DNA of 14,696 nt from Campylobacter sp. GTDB taxonomy: Bacteria > Campylobacterota > Campylobacteria > Campylobacterales > Campylobacteraceae. Position 1 is the first letter of the stretch, and each line of letters opens with the position of its first letter. The stretch is from NCBI GenBank assembly GCA_024680445.1, contig JAILCJ010000167.1:1-14696 (forward strand), read 5' to 3'. Shown piece after piece: positions 1-7,641 of the stretch. The position numbers and the translations under genes are program-made. The notes below the pieces were generated by a model. The model saw only the letters and a program-made list of their open reading frames with translations, did no database searches and was not told where the DNA came from.

Positions 1-15
1 ATTCTAGGAATTCTT

Positions 16-102
16 ATGGAAATGCTTACCGACTTTGTTAGCAAACTCAATTCTTTCGTGTGGGGTCCGTATTTTCTCATCACTTTACTAAACAAAAAAT
101 AA
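16..102 (+). pseudogene. N-terminal remnant of an AGCS-family sodium:alanine symporter
   Basis: This is a 28-codon reading frame starting at ATG 16-18, with AGGAA about 5 nt upstream as a plausible ribosome binding site, and ending at TAA 100-102. The peptide contains LNSFVWGPYFLITLL, which resembles the opening of AGCS (DagA/AlsT-type) sodium:amino-acid symporters, whose first helix typically reads LNSxVWGxxxLxxLLGTG. The expected GTG motif and the remaining roughly 400+ residues are absent. The frame ends in NKK-stop, and I find no continuation in the other two frames before the convergent gene that begins at 181. It is the only plus-strand coding trace in the window. I read it as the stump left after a deletion. 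The call rests on a short match recognised by eye, and a chance short frame cannot be excluded. Confidence 0.5.
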
Positions 103-180
103 GAACTTCAATGCTTGCAAAGTAACGCAACTAAAAATCCGCTTAACTTATTTTGAGTCCAATTTAAATCGCACAAGTCC

Positions 181-507
181 CTAGCACTCAACAACTATAA
201 TAAATGTAGTTTGTTCGTTATTTTTCATATATAAGTCCTCTCTTTTTTTCAAAGGAGATGTACAACCTCTTGTTTTTATATATTCTATAGCCATGTCATG
301 CACTTCATCAAGCTCAAACTTTTTATTATCCTTGCTTTTTACAAAAATATAGTAAGGTTGTTCAAAAGGTATAATGTAGCTATCCAAAATATAAATTCTG
401 TTATTTTGTTTAATTTCTGCATGATTTTCATCTACTAAAACCAATCTATTGAAATCCAAAGCAAACAAAACACTCACGCTAAATATCCAAAAAATGATTT
501 TTTTCAT
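181..507 (-). CDS. Small secreted protein of unknown function (108 aa)
   Basis: I do not recognise this family. Residues 1-16 form a typical Sec signal peptide (MKK, a hydrophobic stretch of Ile, Phe and Val, then Phe-Ala), with cleavage likely after Ala16, leaving a mature periplasmic protein of about 92 residues. The mature part looks beta-rich at the start (RLVLVDEN, RIYILDSYIIPF), has a short charged helical middle, and carries two cysteines, Cys82 (in RGCTS) and Cys108, the last residue. A disulfide between them is possible. No lipobox is present. The ATG at 505-507 follows AAGGA (AAGGATAAATAAATG). The gene begins 18 nt after the msrAB stop codon and is probably co-transcribed with it, so a role in the oxidising periplasm is conceivable, but that is inference only. 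Confidence 0.75.
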   Translation of the reverse strand: MKKIIFWIFSVSVLFALDFNRLVLVDENHAEIKQNNRIYILDSYIIPFEQPYYIFVKSKDNKKFELDEVHDMAIEYIKTRGCTSPLKKREDLYMKNNEQTTFIIVVEC

Positions 508-525
508 TTATTTATCCTTATAAAT

Positions 526-1557
526 TTACTTCTCTTTAACAAAAATTTTATACTCAGAGTATCCTTCTTCGTCCATTTTTTCAAGCGGTATAAAACGCAA
601 ACTAGCACCGTTTATGCAATACCTTAATCCGCCCTTTTGCACCGGCCCATCATCAAAAACATGTCCTAGATGAGAGTTGCTGATACGAGAGCTAACCTCG
701 ATTCTATCCATGCCATGGCTCGTATCTCTTGCGTAACTTAACGCATCGGTCGTAATAGCCTTGCTAAAACTAGGCCAGCCACATCCCGCATCAAATTTAT
801 CCGAACTAGAAAAAAGCGGTTTGCCAGTGGTGATATCTACATAAATCCCCGCCTTATCAAATTTGTCAAATTCGCTAGTATATGGGCGTTCGGTCGCCTT
901 TTCTTGGGTAATGGCATAAGCTTCGCTGCTTAGCTTGGCTTTTAGTTCGCTCTTGCTTGCTAGGCTAAAATTTTCATCGCTAAAAAGCGGTTTTTTGGCT
1001 AAATCCAAATTTATATGACAATACCCGCCCGGATTTTTTTCTAAATAATCTTGATGATAGCCCTCTGCTACGATAAAATGCTTTAATGGCTCAACTTGTG
1101 TTGCAACTTTTTTGGAGTATTTTTTCTCCACCAAAGCCACCGCCTCGTCTATAATCCCACGCAAACTTTCATCTGTATAATATATGCCTGTGCGATATTG
1201 TTTGCCTATATCGTTGCCTTGGCGATTTACAGAAAATGGGTCAATAATGCGAAAAAAATGTGCCAAAATTTCAGCCAAATCTACTCTGTTTGCATCAAAT
1301 TTAAGCCTTAGGGTTTCGGCATGTTCGCTTTGTTTTAAACCCTCATAAGTGGCATTTTTGCTCTTGCCATTGGCGTATCCAACCTCGGTGCTAACTACAC
1401 CAGAAATATTTTTAAAATAAGCTTGCACACCCCAAAAACACCCACCTGCAAGATAAATTTCTTTTATATTTTGCATAGAATTATCCTTTGAAAGTTGTAA
1501 ATTTTCGCTTGAAAAAAGGGTGATAGCAAAGAAAATAAGAGCAAAAAGTTTTCGCAT
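526..1557 (-). CDS. msrAB: Exported bifunctional peptide methionine sulfoxide reductase MsrA-MsrB
   Basis: The enzyme reduces methionine sulfoxide in oxidised proteins: the MsrA half handles the S form and the MsrB half the R form. Of 343 residues, 1-17 form a signal peptide, so it acts outside the cytoplasm. MsrA covers about 32-185, with the GGCFWG motif and nucleophile Cys40. MsrB covers about 205-335, with catalytic Cys314 in RYCINGASLRF and Cys259 in GCGWPSF; their 55-residue spacing matches the catalytic and resolving pair of PilB-type MsrB. The CxxC pairs that bind zinc in many MsrB proteins are absent (YVDITTGKPLF stands at the first site), so this is the zinc-free form. The A-B order resembles the H. 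pylori fusion, whereas C. jejuni has two separate genes. The ATG follows AAGGGAT. It lies 57 nt after purH, across a hairpin, and is probably co-transcribed with the small secreted gene downstream. Confidence 0.95.
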   Translation of the reverse strand: MRKLFALIFFAITLFSSENLQLSKDNSMQNIKEIYLAGGCFWGVQAYFKNISGVVSTEVGYANGKSKNATYEGLKQSEHAETLRLKFDANRVDLAEILAHFFRIIDPFSVNRQGNDIGKQYRTGIYYTDESLRGIIDEAVALVEKKYSKKVATQVEPLKHFIVAEGYHQDYLEKNPGGYCHINLDLAKKPLFSDENFSLASKSELKAKLSSEAYAITQEKATERPYTSEFDKFDKAGIYVDITTGKPLFSSSDKFDAGCGWPSFSKAITTDALSYARDTSHGMDRIEVSSRISNSHLGHVFDDGPVQKGGLRYCINGASLRFIPLEKMDEEGYSEYKIFVKEK

Positions 1558-1570
1558 TTTAATCCCTTAA

Positions 1571-1608
1571 ATATCAAATTTGCAAGTAAAAACCCGCAAA
1601 TTTGATAT
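1571..1608 (-). terminator. Stem-loop between purH and msrAB (possible attenuator or weak terminator)
   Basis: The arms ATATCAAATTTGC (1571-1583) and GCAAATTTGATAT (1596-1608) form a perfect 13-bp inverted repeat around a 12-nt loop. It starts 6 nt after the purH stop codon and ends just before the msrAB ribosome binding site. There is no proper U tract after the 3' arm (TTAAGGG follows), so full rho-independent termination is doubtful. Partial termination, RNA end stabilisation or a protein-binding palindrome are alternatives. Each arm contains one CAAATTTG. Confidence 0.4.
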
Positions 1609-1614
1609 CAGATT

Positions 1615-3147
1615 TTAGTGTAAAAAGTGTCTTACGCCTGTAAAATAAAGCGCTATGCCGTGTTCGTTTGCAGCAGCAATAACTTCGTCATCTCGTATGC
1701 TTCCGCCCGGTTCTATCACGCATTTTACGCCAACTTCGCTGGCTATATCTATGCTGTCTCTAAATGGGAAAAAGGCCTCGCTTGCAAGAGTACAACCGTT
1801 AAGATCAAGCCCCATGTCTTTTGCCTTTGCTACCGCGGCTCTGGCGGCATCCACACGACTTGTCATACCCATGCCAATGGCCACGAGGGCTGAATTTTTA
1901 ACATAAACAACGCAGTTGCTTTTTGTAAGGGCGGCGACTTTCCAAGCGATTTTGGCGTCTTGAATTTGTTGAGTGTTTGCTGTGTGTTCGCCCATTTGCT
2001 TCATTTGTGCTATTTCGCTATCTTGAACTTCATCTTTTTCTTGATAAACAAAACCGCCGTCAACATGCTTAAAGTCGTATTTATCACCGGCACGAACTAA
2101 AAATTTATTTTCTTGGGTGAAAATTTTGATACGTTTTTTAGACTCAAAAACTTTGAGTGCCTCTGGCTTAACATTTGCAGCAATTATGACTTCAACATAA
2201 ATTTCATTTATTTTATTTGCAAGTTTTTCATCAAGCGTGCCATTTATAGCCACAACACCGCCATAAGCACTGACTGGATCGCATTTTAAAGCCTCAACAT
2301 AACTATCAAATAAATTTTCTTTTACGGCAAAACCGCAAGGGTTTGAGTGCTTAACGATAGCCACAGCAGGGGCGTCACCAAAGCTAGTTGCCAACATCAA
2401 AGCTCCGTTAATATCAGTTAGGTTGTTAAAACTCGCCTCGCCTTTTAGGGTTTTAAAGTTGTTGCTAAAAAAGTATTCGAATTCATACAAAGCACCTTTT
2501 TGATGCGGATTTTCGCCGTATCTAGTGTCAAAAACCTTGCTGGCAACTATGAATTTGCTAGCTCCAAAACCGCCATTGAATCTTTCGTTCATATAGTTAG
2601 CTATCATGCTATCGTAAGCAGCGGTATGTTCATAGGTTTTTATCATCAAATTTCGGCGAAATTCCAAATCACAAGTGCCATTTTTTAGTCTAGTTAAAAT
2701 TTCATCATAATCAAGTACGTCGCAAACTACAAGCACATCTTTGAAATTTTTTGCCGCACTTCTTAGCATCGCTGGGCCGCCGATATCGATATTTTCGATG
2801 ATTTCACCAAAATCATCTGTGCGAATCGTGGTTTGTTTAAAGGGATAAAGATTTACGCAAACTAAGTCTATCGTGCCGATATCGTGTTGTTTTGCTTGTG
2901 CAACATGGTTTTGATCGTCTCTTTTATGCAAAATTCCGCCATGAATTTTTGGATGCAAGGTTTTAACTCGTCCTTCAAACATTTCTGGACTTTTGGTATA
3001 TTCGCTAACTTCTATCGCCTTTATGCCGTTGTCGCTAAGAAGTTTAAAAGTTCCGCCTGTGCTTAGAATCTCACAGCCAAGTTCGCTAAGACCTTTTGCA
3101 AAATCTACAACTCCGTCTTTGTCGCTGACGCTAATTAGTGCTCTCAT
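1615..3147 (-). CDS. purH: Bifunctional AICAR transformylase / IMP cyclohydrolase PurH
   Basis: PurH performs the last two steps of purine synthesis in the cytoplasm: formylation of AICAR with 10-formyl-tetrahydrofolate, then ring closure to IMP. The 510 residues match the family length. The MGS-like cyclohydrolase domain covers about 1-195 (opening [12 protein letters not shown], with STGGT at 29-33 and the conserved TLHPKIHGG at about 63-71). The transformylase domain covers about 200-510, with RYGENPHQ at 209-216, the catalytic Lys266-His267 pair in [15 protein letters not shown] at 290-297, [14 protein letters not shown], and the terminal [12 protein letters not shown]. The ATG follows AAGGATAAAA. 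It lies 60 nt downstream of the J-domain gene, in the same order as recalled for C. jejuni (purL, dnaJ-like, purH). Nothing is truncated. Confidence 0.97.
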   Translation of the reverse strand: MRALISVSDKDGVVDFAKGLSELGCEILSTGGTFKLLSDNGIKAIEVSEYTKSPEMFEGRVKTLHPKIHGGILHKRDDQNHVAQAKQHDIGTIDLVCVNLYPFKQTTIRTDDFGEIIENIDIGGPAMLRSAAKNFKDVLVVCDVLDYDEILTRLKNGTCDLEFRRNLMIKTYEHTAAYDSMIANYMNERFNGGFGASKFIVASKVFDTRYGENPHQKGALYEFEYFFSNNFKTLKGEASFNNLTDINGALMLATSFGDAPAVAIVKHSNPCGFAVKENLFDSYVEALKCDPVSAYGGVVAINGTLDEKLANKINEIYVEVIIAANVKPEALKVFESKKRIKIFTQENKFLVRAGDKYDFKHVDGGFVYQEKDEVQDSEIAQMKQMGEHTANTQQIQDAKIAWKVAALTKSNCVVYVKNSALVAIGMGMTSRVDAARAAVAKAKDMGLDLNGCTLASEAFFPFRDSIDIASEVGVKCVIEPGGSIRDDEVIAAANEHGIALYFTGVRHFLH

Positions 3148-3173
3148 TTTTATCCTTTTTGTATGAAATTTGG

Positions 3174-3212
3174 GTTTAAATTTAAAGATTTAAACAAGCC
3201 CTTAAATTTAAG
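3174..3212 (-). repeat. AT-rich inverted repeats between the J-domain gene and purH
   Basis: Two small palindromic elements fill much of the 60-nt gap: GTTTAAAT (3174-3181) with ATTTAAAC (3188-3195) around a 6-nt loop, and CTTAAATTTAAG at 3201-3212, which overlaps the stop codon of the J-domain gene. Neither is followed by a clear U tract. They may be processing or pausing sites, or simply a product of base composition. Confidence 0.25.
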
Positions 3213-3924
3213 CCTTTTGTTTTTGCAATATCTCGTATGCTTCGTTTATCTCTTGAAGTTTTTTGGTCGCCATGGCGATTTTTTCTTCGCTCTCGCCCTT
3301 GCCCATTAAAATGTCTGGATGATACTGTCTTACCAATTCACGATAACGTTTTTTTATCTCGGCTAAACTCGCATCTTTGCTAACTCCAAGCACTTCGTAA
3401 GGGTCTTTTTTTGGGCTTTGTTTAGGGGTATCTTGTCTTTGTTCTTGTCTAGCATAAAATGATTCAAATCTTGAAATGATAACATTTAAAACGCTTTGCG
3501 ATATACCAAAACCCCTTGCTATATCGCTTATAACCTGCCTTTCGCCTTCGTTTAATTCGCCATTTATATAAGCCAAATTTAGAAAAAATGTAAGCCTTGC
3601 AAGGGCGCTTTGAACGCCAAGATATTTTTGTCTGTATTCAAGAGCGATAGCGTAAGTGTTTTTAAGATTTTCTTTTTCGCTAGCGTAAATCGCCTTTAAA
3701 TCATTGCGATTTCCACCGGTTTTTGCAACTATATCATCTATGGTTTGGCTGATAAATTTTGCCTCAAATTCATCGACTCTGCCGTCACTTTTAGCAACCT
3801 TGCCAAGCAAAGCAACTAGGTATTTTCCCTCGTCAAACGCATCAAATTTGCTATAAGCTGGCTTAGCTGTAAAATTTTTATAAAGTATGTAAATCGCCAA
3901 AAAAATTAAAATATACGCTAGCAT
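3208..3924 (-). CDS. Membrane-anchored TerB/J-domain protein (DjlA-like co-chaperone)
   Basis: This is a 238-residue protein with three parts. Residues 2-15 form one hydrophobic N-terminal segment ([14 protein letters not shown]) that should anchor it in the inner membrane. Residues about 30-155 form a helical TerB-like domain ([14 protein letters not shown], then [20 protein letters not shown]). Residues about 173-236 form a J domain with DPYEVLGV, the essential His-Pro-Asp at 202-204 (YHPD), and NEAYEIL. This layout is that of DjlA, whose J domain stimulates the ATPase of DnaK at the membrane. The linker at about 158-172 is Gln/Lys-rich. The ATG lies 5 nt after the purL stop codon, with GAGGA inside the end of purL, so translation is probably coupled. 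The conserved place between purL and purH has no obvious functional reason. The client is unknown. Confidence 0.88.
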   Translation of the reverse strand: MLAYILIFLAIYILYKNFTAKPAYSKFDAFDEGKYLVALLGKVAKSDGRVDEFEAKFISQTIDDIVAKTGGNRNDLKAIYASEKENLKNTYAIALEYRQKYLGVQSALARLTFFLNLAYINGELNEGERQVISDIARGFGISQSVLNVIISRFESFYARQEQRQDTPKQSPKKDPYEVLGVSKDASLAEIKKRYRELVRQYHPDILMGKGESEEKIAMATKKLQEINEAYEILQKQKA

Positions 3925-3929
3925 TTAGT

Positions 3930-6125
3930 CTAATCCTCTAATTTTACTAGCCTTGCAAATTTGTTAAAATAAATCTTTTTCATTTTTGATAAACTCATGC
4001 TTACGCCGTCTAGTTCGAATTTCTTAGGAGTAGTTGTGCCGATTTTATCAAATTTGATATTGTATTTTTGGGCTAGTTTTTTGAATTTTCTTTCATTTTT
4101 TACGCCAACAACGGCCCTTGAAAAACTCTCGTCAAAAATCCATCTCATATCGTTAAATCTGCACGAACAAATCGCACCCATATCGCCCACGCAAGCCATT
4201 TTTGCCAGTGTCATTGCTACACCGCCTGTGCCAACTGAATTTGCAAACTCTAAAAGCCCTTTTTTGTTCGCTTCTATCACAAGTTCCCAAAGGGCTCGCT
4301 CGCTTTGAAAATCAATGTCATTTAACTCTCCACCGACTTCGTCAAATAAAGATTTCATATACAAACTTCCGGCGAAATTTCCTGTGGTTTCGCCAAGCAA
4401 ATATATGGCTGTATTTTTGCGTGTAAATTCGCTTTTTAGCAATTTTTTGGCATTTTTACCAGCTCCGACCATAACAACAGCAGGCGTTGGATATATGCTA
4501 ACTCCGTCGCTTTCATTATAAAGGCTAACATTTCCGCTCACAACTGGCGTTTTTAGGGCACTGCAAGCTTGTTTTATGCCAAGGCATGCTTGTTCAAATT
4601 GCCACATAACTTCTGGATTTTCAGGGTTGCCAAAATTTAAACAATCCGTAATAGAAAGTGGCATAACACCGCTCATCGCAACCTTTCTACCGCTGTTTGC
4701 CACAGCTAAGGCAGCACCAATTCTAGGATCGACATAATTGTGTCTTGGCGAACATTCACTAGCCATGGCGATAACTCCGCCACTTTGCTTGATACGAATT
4801 GCGGCTGCGCCTAAATGTCCGGGTTGTTTAATGGTATTTGTTTGGATATTTGCATCGTATTGATCGTAGATAAAGGCTTTATTTAGGATATGCGGATCGT
4901 TTAATAGCTTTTCAAAAGCGATCTGGTTGCTAACGGCACAATATTTATCTATATTCATTTTTTTGATATTTTTTAGATAACTTGGAACAGATGTTGGGCG
5001 GTCAAGCACAGGGGCTTGTTCGCTAAGCGGTTCGATAGGCACGATACCTACTAATTGATTATGCCAGAAAAGCTCCATTTCGCCAGTATCGGTAACCTCG
5101 CCTATAACTTCGGCGTCAAGGTCGTATTTGGCAAAAATCTCTTTTATCTTGTCTTCGCAACCTTTTTTTGCACAAATTAGCATACGCTCTTGACTTTCAC
5201 TAAGCATTAACTCATAAGGCGTCATGCCAGTTTCACGCATAGGCACTTTGTCAAGATAAAGTTTCATACCAGCACCACTTTTGCCTGCCATTTCAAAACT
5301 ACTTGAAGTAAGACCTGCTGCACCCATGTCTTGGATACCGACTATATAATCAGTCTTAAATAACTCTAAGCAAGCCTCCATTAACAATTTTTCTGCAAAA
5401 GGATCGCCGACTTGAACGGTTGGGCGTAAAGATTTGTTTTCATCTGAAAAACTATCGCTTGCCATAACGGCTCCGCCAAGTCCATCTCGTCCGGTTTTCG
5501 AGCCGACATACATTACAGGGTTGCCGACACCTTCGGCTTTTGCATAAAAAATTTCATCTTTTTTGCAAAGTCCTAAGGCAAAGGCATTTACTAAGATATT
5601 GCCATCAAAACTTTCATCAAAACTAGTTTCTCCGCCAACGGTTGGAATTCCCATGCAGTTGCCGTAATGTCCGATACCAGCAACGCTATTTTTTATAAGA
5701 TATCTTTGATATTTTGCACTTTTGCTATCGCCTAAAAAATTACCGAAACGCAAAGAATTCATATTTGCCACAACTCTTGCACCCATGGTAAATACATCAC
5801 GCAAAATTCCACCAACGCCTGTGGCTGCGCCTTGATATGGTTCGATAAAACTTGGGTGATTGTGACTCTCCATTTTGAAAACAGCAGCATAACCGCCACC
5901 AACATCGATAACACCGGCATTTTCACCTGGGCCTTGTATGACCCACTTTGCCTTTGTAGGAAAGCCGTTTAGATATTTTTTGCTTGATTTATATGAGCAG
6001 TGTTCGCTCCACATAGCCGAAAAGATGCCTAGTTCTAGCAAATTTGGCTCTCTGCCTAAAATTTTTAGTATGTTTTCGTATTCGCTATTGCTGATTTTAT
6101 GTGCTTTTATGGTCGCTTTATCCAT
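3930..6125 (-). CDS. purL: Phosphoribosylformylglycinamidine synthase subunit PurL
   Basis: PurL is the ATP-dependent synthase subunit that converts FGAR to FGAM in purine synthesis. It works with the glutaminase PurQ and the small subunit PurS, neither of which is in the window. The 731 residues fit the stand-alone type (about 600-750) rather than the 1300-residue enterobacterial fusion. Visible hallmarks are [10 protein letters not shown] at 40-49 with the conserved His42, ESHNHPS at 86-92 (metal/ATP site), [11 protein letters not shown] at 99-110, the VGGETSF and GRDGLGGA stretches, [16 protein letters not shown], and the second-half [14 protein letters not shown] segment [13 protein letters not shown]. 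The start at 6125 has AAAGG 7 nt upstream. That ribosome binding site lies inside an 11-bp inverted repeat (6127-6175). PurL heads the purL - J-domain - purH block and is separated from mnmE by 172 nt. Confidence 0.96.
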   Translation of the reverse strand: MDKATIKAHKISNSEYENILKILGREPNLLELGIFSAMWSEHCSYKSSKKYLNGFPTKAKWVIQGPGENAGVIDVGGGYAAVFKMESHNHPSFIEPYQGAATGVGGILRDVFTMGARVVANMNSLRFGNFLGDSKSAKYQRYLIKNSVAGIGHYGNCMGIPTVGGETSFDESFDGNILVNAFALGLCKKDEIFYAKAEGVGNPVMYVGSKTGRDGLGGAVMASDSFSDENKSLRPTVQVGDPFAEKLLMEACLELFKTDYIVGIQDMGAAGLTSSSFEMAGKSGAGMKLYLDKVPMRETGMTPYELMLSESQERMLICAKKGCEDKIKEIFAKYDLDAEVIGEVTDTGEMELFWHNQLVGIVPIEPLSEQAPVLDRPTSVPSYLKNIKKMNIDKYCAVSNQIAFEKLLNDPHILNKAFIYDQYDANIQTNTIKQPGHLGAAAIRIKQSGGVIAMASECSPRHNYVDPRIGAALAVANSGRKVAMSGVMPLSITDCLNFGNPENPEVMWQFEQACLGIKQACSALKTPVVSGNVSLYNESDGVSIYPTPAVVMVGAGKNAKKLLKSEFTRKNTAIYLLGETTGNFAGSLYMKSLFDEVGGELNDIDFQSERALWELVIEANKKGLLEFANSVGTGGVAMTLAKMACVGDMGAICSCRFNDMRWIFDESFSRAVVGVKNERKFKKLAQKYNIKFDKIGTTTPKKFELDGVSMSLSKMKKIYFNKFARLVKLED

Positions 6126-6126
6126 A

Positions 6127-6175
6127 TTTTAGCCTTTAAAAAAATTTTGGATATTTTACTTGAAAAAGGCTAAAA
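6127..6175 (-). promoter_or_regulatory. Inverted repeat enclosing the purL ribosome binding site
   Basis: In minus-strand reading, TTTTAGCCTTT (6175 to 6165) is followed after 27 nt by its exact complement AAAGGCTAAAA (6137 to 6127). The second arm contains the purL ribosome binding site AAAGG and ends one base before the ATG. An RNA that includes both arms could therefore hide the ribosome binding site. A TAAAAT -10 candidate (6158 to 6153) lies in the loop, and an RNA started from it would lack the first arm. Confidence 0.45.
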
Positions 6176-6191
6176 AAGCTTTGAAATTTTA
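6153..6191 (-). promoter_or_regulatory. Candidate sigma-70 -10 boxes for the purL operon
   Basis: Two TAAAAT hexamers lie upstream of purL, at 6191-6186 (in TTAAGATAAAAT) and at 6158-6153 (in CAAGTAAAAT). No good -35 is visible, as is common for Campylobacter vegetative promoters, where the -10 dominates. The rest of the 172-nt gap (to 6297) is AT-rich and holds no reading frame that I would support. Base composition alone will produce such hexamers, so confidence is low. Confidence 0.35.
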
Positions 6192-6297
6192 TCTTAAAAA
6201 ACTAGTAGCAAAGTATCGTGTGAAGTTTAGAAATCCTAAAATTTTAAAAAAATTTCAAATTTAATTTTACGAAATTTTAAAAACAAATTTTGATAAA

Positions 6298-7626
6298 TTA
6301 TTTACCAAGACAAAAATTGCTAAACATGCTGTCTAAAATTTCGTCGTATTCAAGCGGTCTGGTTATCGAAGATATAAATTTTATAGCGTGATTTATCTCA
6401 TAAGCAAAGAGTTCAAGCTGGGATTGATTTAACAAATCAAGAGCGTTTTTTAAGGCAGTTGCGGCATTTTGACAAGATAAAATTTGCAAATTTGAATTTA
6501 AAATTATATCGTCGCTATCTTGGAGATTGAGATATTCTTGTAAAGCGTTTAATAAATTTTGTGTGCTACTTTTGGCACAAATTTTTATAACATCGTCCAA
6601 ATTTAGCTCAAATTTTTGCTCTAAATCGCTTTTATTTAGCACAAAAAATATCTTTTTTTGACTTTGTTTTGCAAGGCTTAAAATTTTTTCGTCTTCTTCA
6701 TCGCTAGGCTTTGAAGCGTCAAAAACCGCTATGATGATATCTGCTTCATCTATGGCTTTTAAAGAGTAGCCAATGCCGATATTTTCAAGCTTTTTGGCGT
6801 TTTTTCTTATGCCTGCTGTATCTATGATTCGCACAAGATGAGTGCCGATAATCAAATTTTCTTCAATTCTATCTCTTGTTGTGCCAGCTTCATCTGAAAT
6901 AATAGCCCTTTCATAGGCTAAAAGAGAGTTTAAAATAGAGCTTTTACCGACATTTGGCTTACCTATGATGGCGATTTTAAAGCCTTCTATCAAACCCTTT
7001 CGTGATTTGCTAAGACTTACGATTTTACTTAATTTTTCATGATTTTGACTAAGCAAATTTGAAATTTGATCTAGCAAATCGCTTGGCAAATCATCATCGG
7101 CATAATCTATGCTAGTTTCTACAAAAGCCAAAGTTTTTACAAGCTCTGCTCTTAACTCATTTACAAATTTGCTAAGATCTCCACGCATTTGAGAGGCTAA
7201 AATTTTCGCCGCGGATTTGTTTTTCGAATTTATAAGTGCTTGGATAGCGTTGGCCTTGGCAAGGTCTATTTTTTCGTTTAAAAATGCTCTTTTGCTAAAC
7301 TCACCAGCACGTGCCAACCTTGCACCAGATTTGATAAGTTCATCAAGAATTAAACTTGCGACTACAAATCCGCCATGCGTTTGAAATTCCACCACATCTT
7401 CGCCAGTGTAACTTGCCGGTGCTTTAAAATAAATAAGCAAACTTTCATCTAAAAAATCGCCATTTAACGCATAAATTTGACAAAGGGTAGCATAACGCGG
7501 AGTAAGGGTGGATTTGCGAGAGAGTTTGAGTGAAATTTTTAAGGCATCGGCTCCGCTAACTCTGATAATAGCGATAGAGCCGATGCCGTTTGCAGTCGCT
7601 ATGGCTGCAATAGTGTCATTATTCAT
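6298..7626 (-). CDS. mnmE: tRNA uridine-5-carboxymethylaminomethyl modification GTPase MnmE
   Basis: With MnmG, this GTPase installs the carboxymethylaminomethyl group on wobble U34 of certain tRNAs, using methylene-tetrahydrofolate. The 442 residues match the family. Residues 1-118 form the folate-binding domain ([21 protein letters not shown], then [12 protein letters not shown]). A helical domain surrounds a G domain at about 215-365 with G1 GKPNVGKS (222-229), G2 region EAGTTRD (246-252), G3 DTAG (269-272) and G4 NKSD (331-334). The protein ends in CLGK (439-442), the C-x-G-K tail with the conserved cysteine. The ATG at 7626 is fixed by the conserved N-terminus. Its ribosome binding site is odd: the nearest AAGG lies 13 nt upstream, joined to the jag stop codon, with the palindrome GGCAAATTTGCC in between. 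Coupling to jag translation is likely. Confidence 0.96.
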   Translation of the reverse strand: MNNDTIAAIATANGIGSIAIIRVSGADALKISLKLSRKSTLTPRYATLCQIYALNGDFLDESLLIYFKAPASYTGEDVVEFQTHGGFVVASLILDELIKSGARLARAGEFSKRAFLNEKIDLAKANAIQALINSKNKSAAKILASQMRGDLSKFVNELRAELVKTLAFVETSIDYADDDLPSDLLDQISNLLSQNHEKLSKIVSLSKSRKGLIEGFKIAIIGKPNVGKSSILNSLLAYERAIISDEAGTTRDRIEENLIIGTHLVRIIDTAGIRKNAKKLENIGIGYSLKAIDEADIIIAVFDASKPSDEEDEKILSLAKQSQKKIFFVLNKSDLEQKFELNLDDVIKICAKSSTQNLLNALQEYLNLQDSDDIILNSNLQILSCQNAATALKNALDLLNQSQLELFAYEINHAIKFISSITRPLEYDEILDSMFSNFCLGK

Positions 7627-7629
7627 TTT

Positions 7630-7641
7630 GGCAAATTTGCC
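7630..7641. repeat. Perfect 12-bp palindrome between jag and mnmE
   Basis: GGCAAATTTGCC fills almost the whole 15-nt gap between the jag stop codon and the mnmE start codon, and it includes the only GG available to the ribosome binding site. As RNA it could form a 4-bp stem with an AATT loop. It contains one of the frequent CAAATTTG copies. Confidence 0.6.

Noticed and set aside
1096..1311. Plus-strand frame of 71 codons inside msrAB, and similar shadows in purH, purL and the permease
   Set aside because: They are opposite-strand shadows of well-supported genes, without ribosome binding sites or recognisable products.
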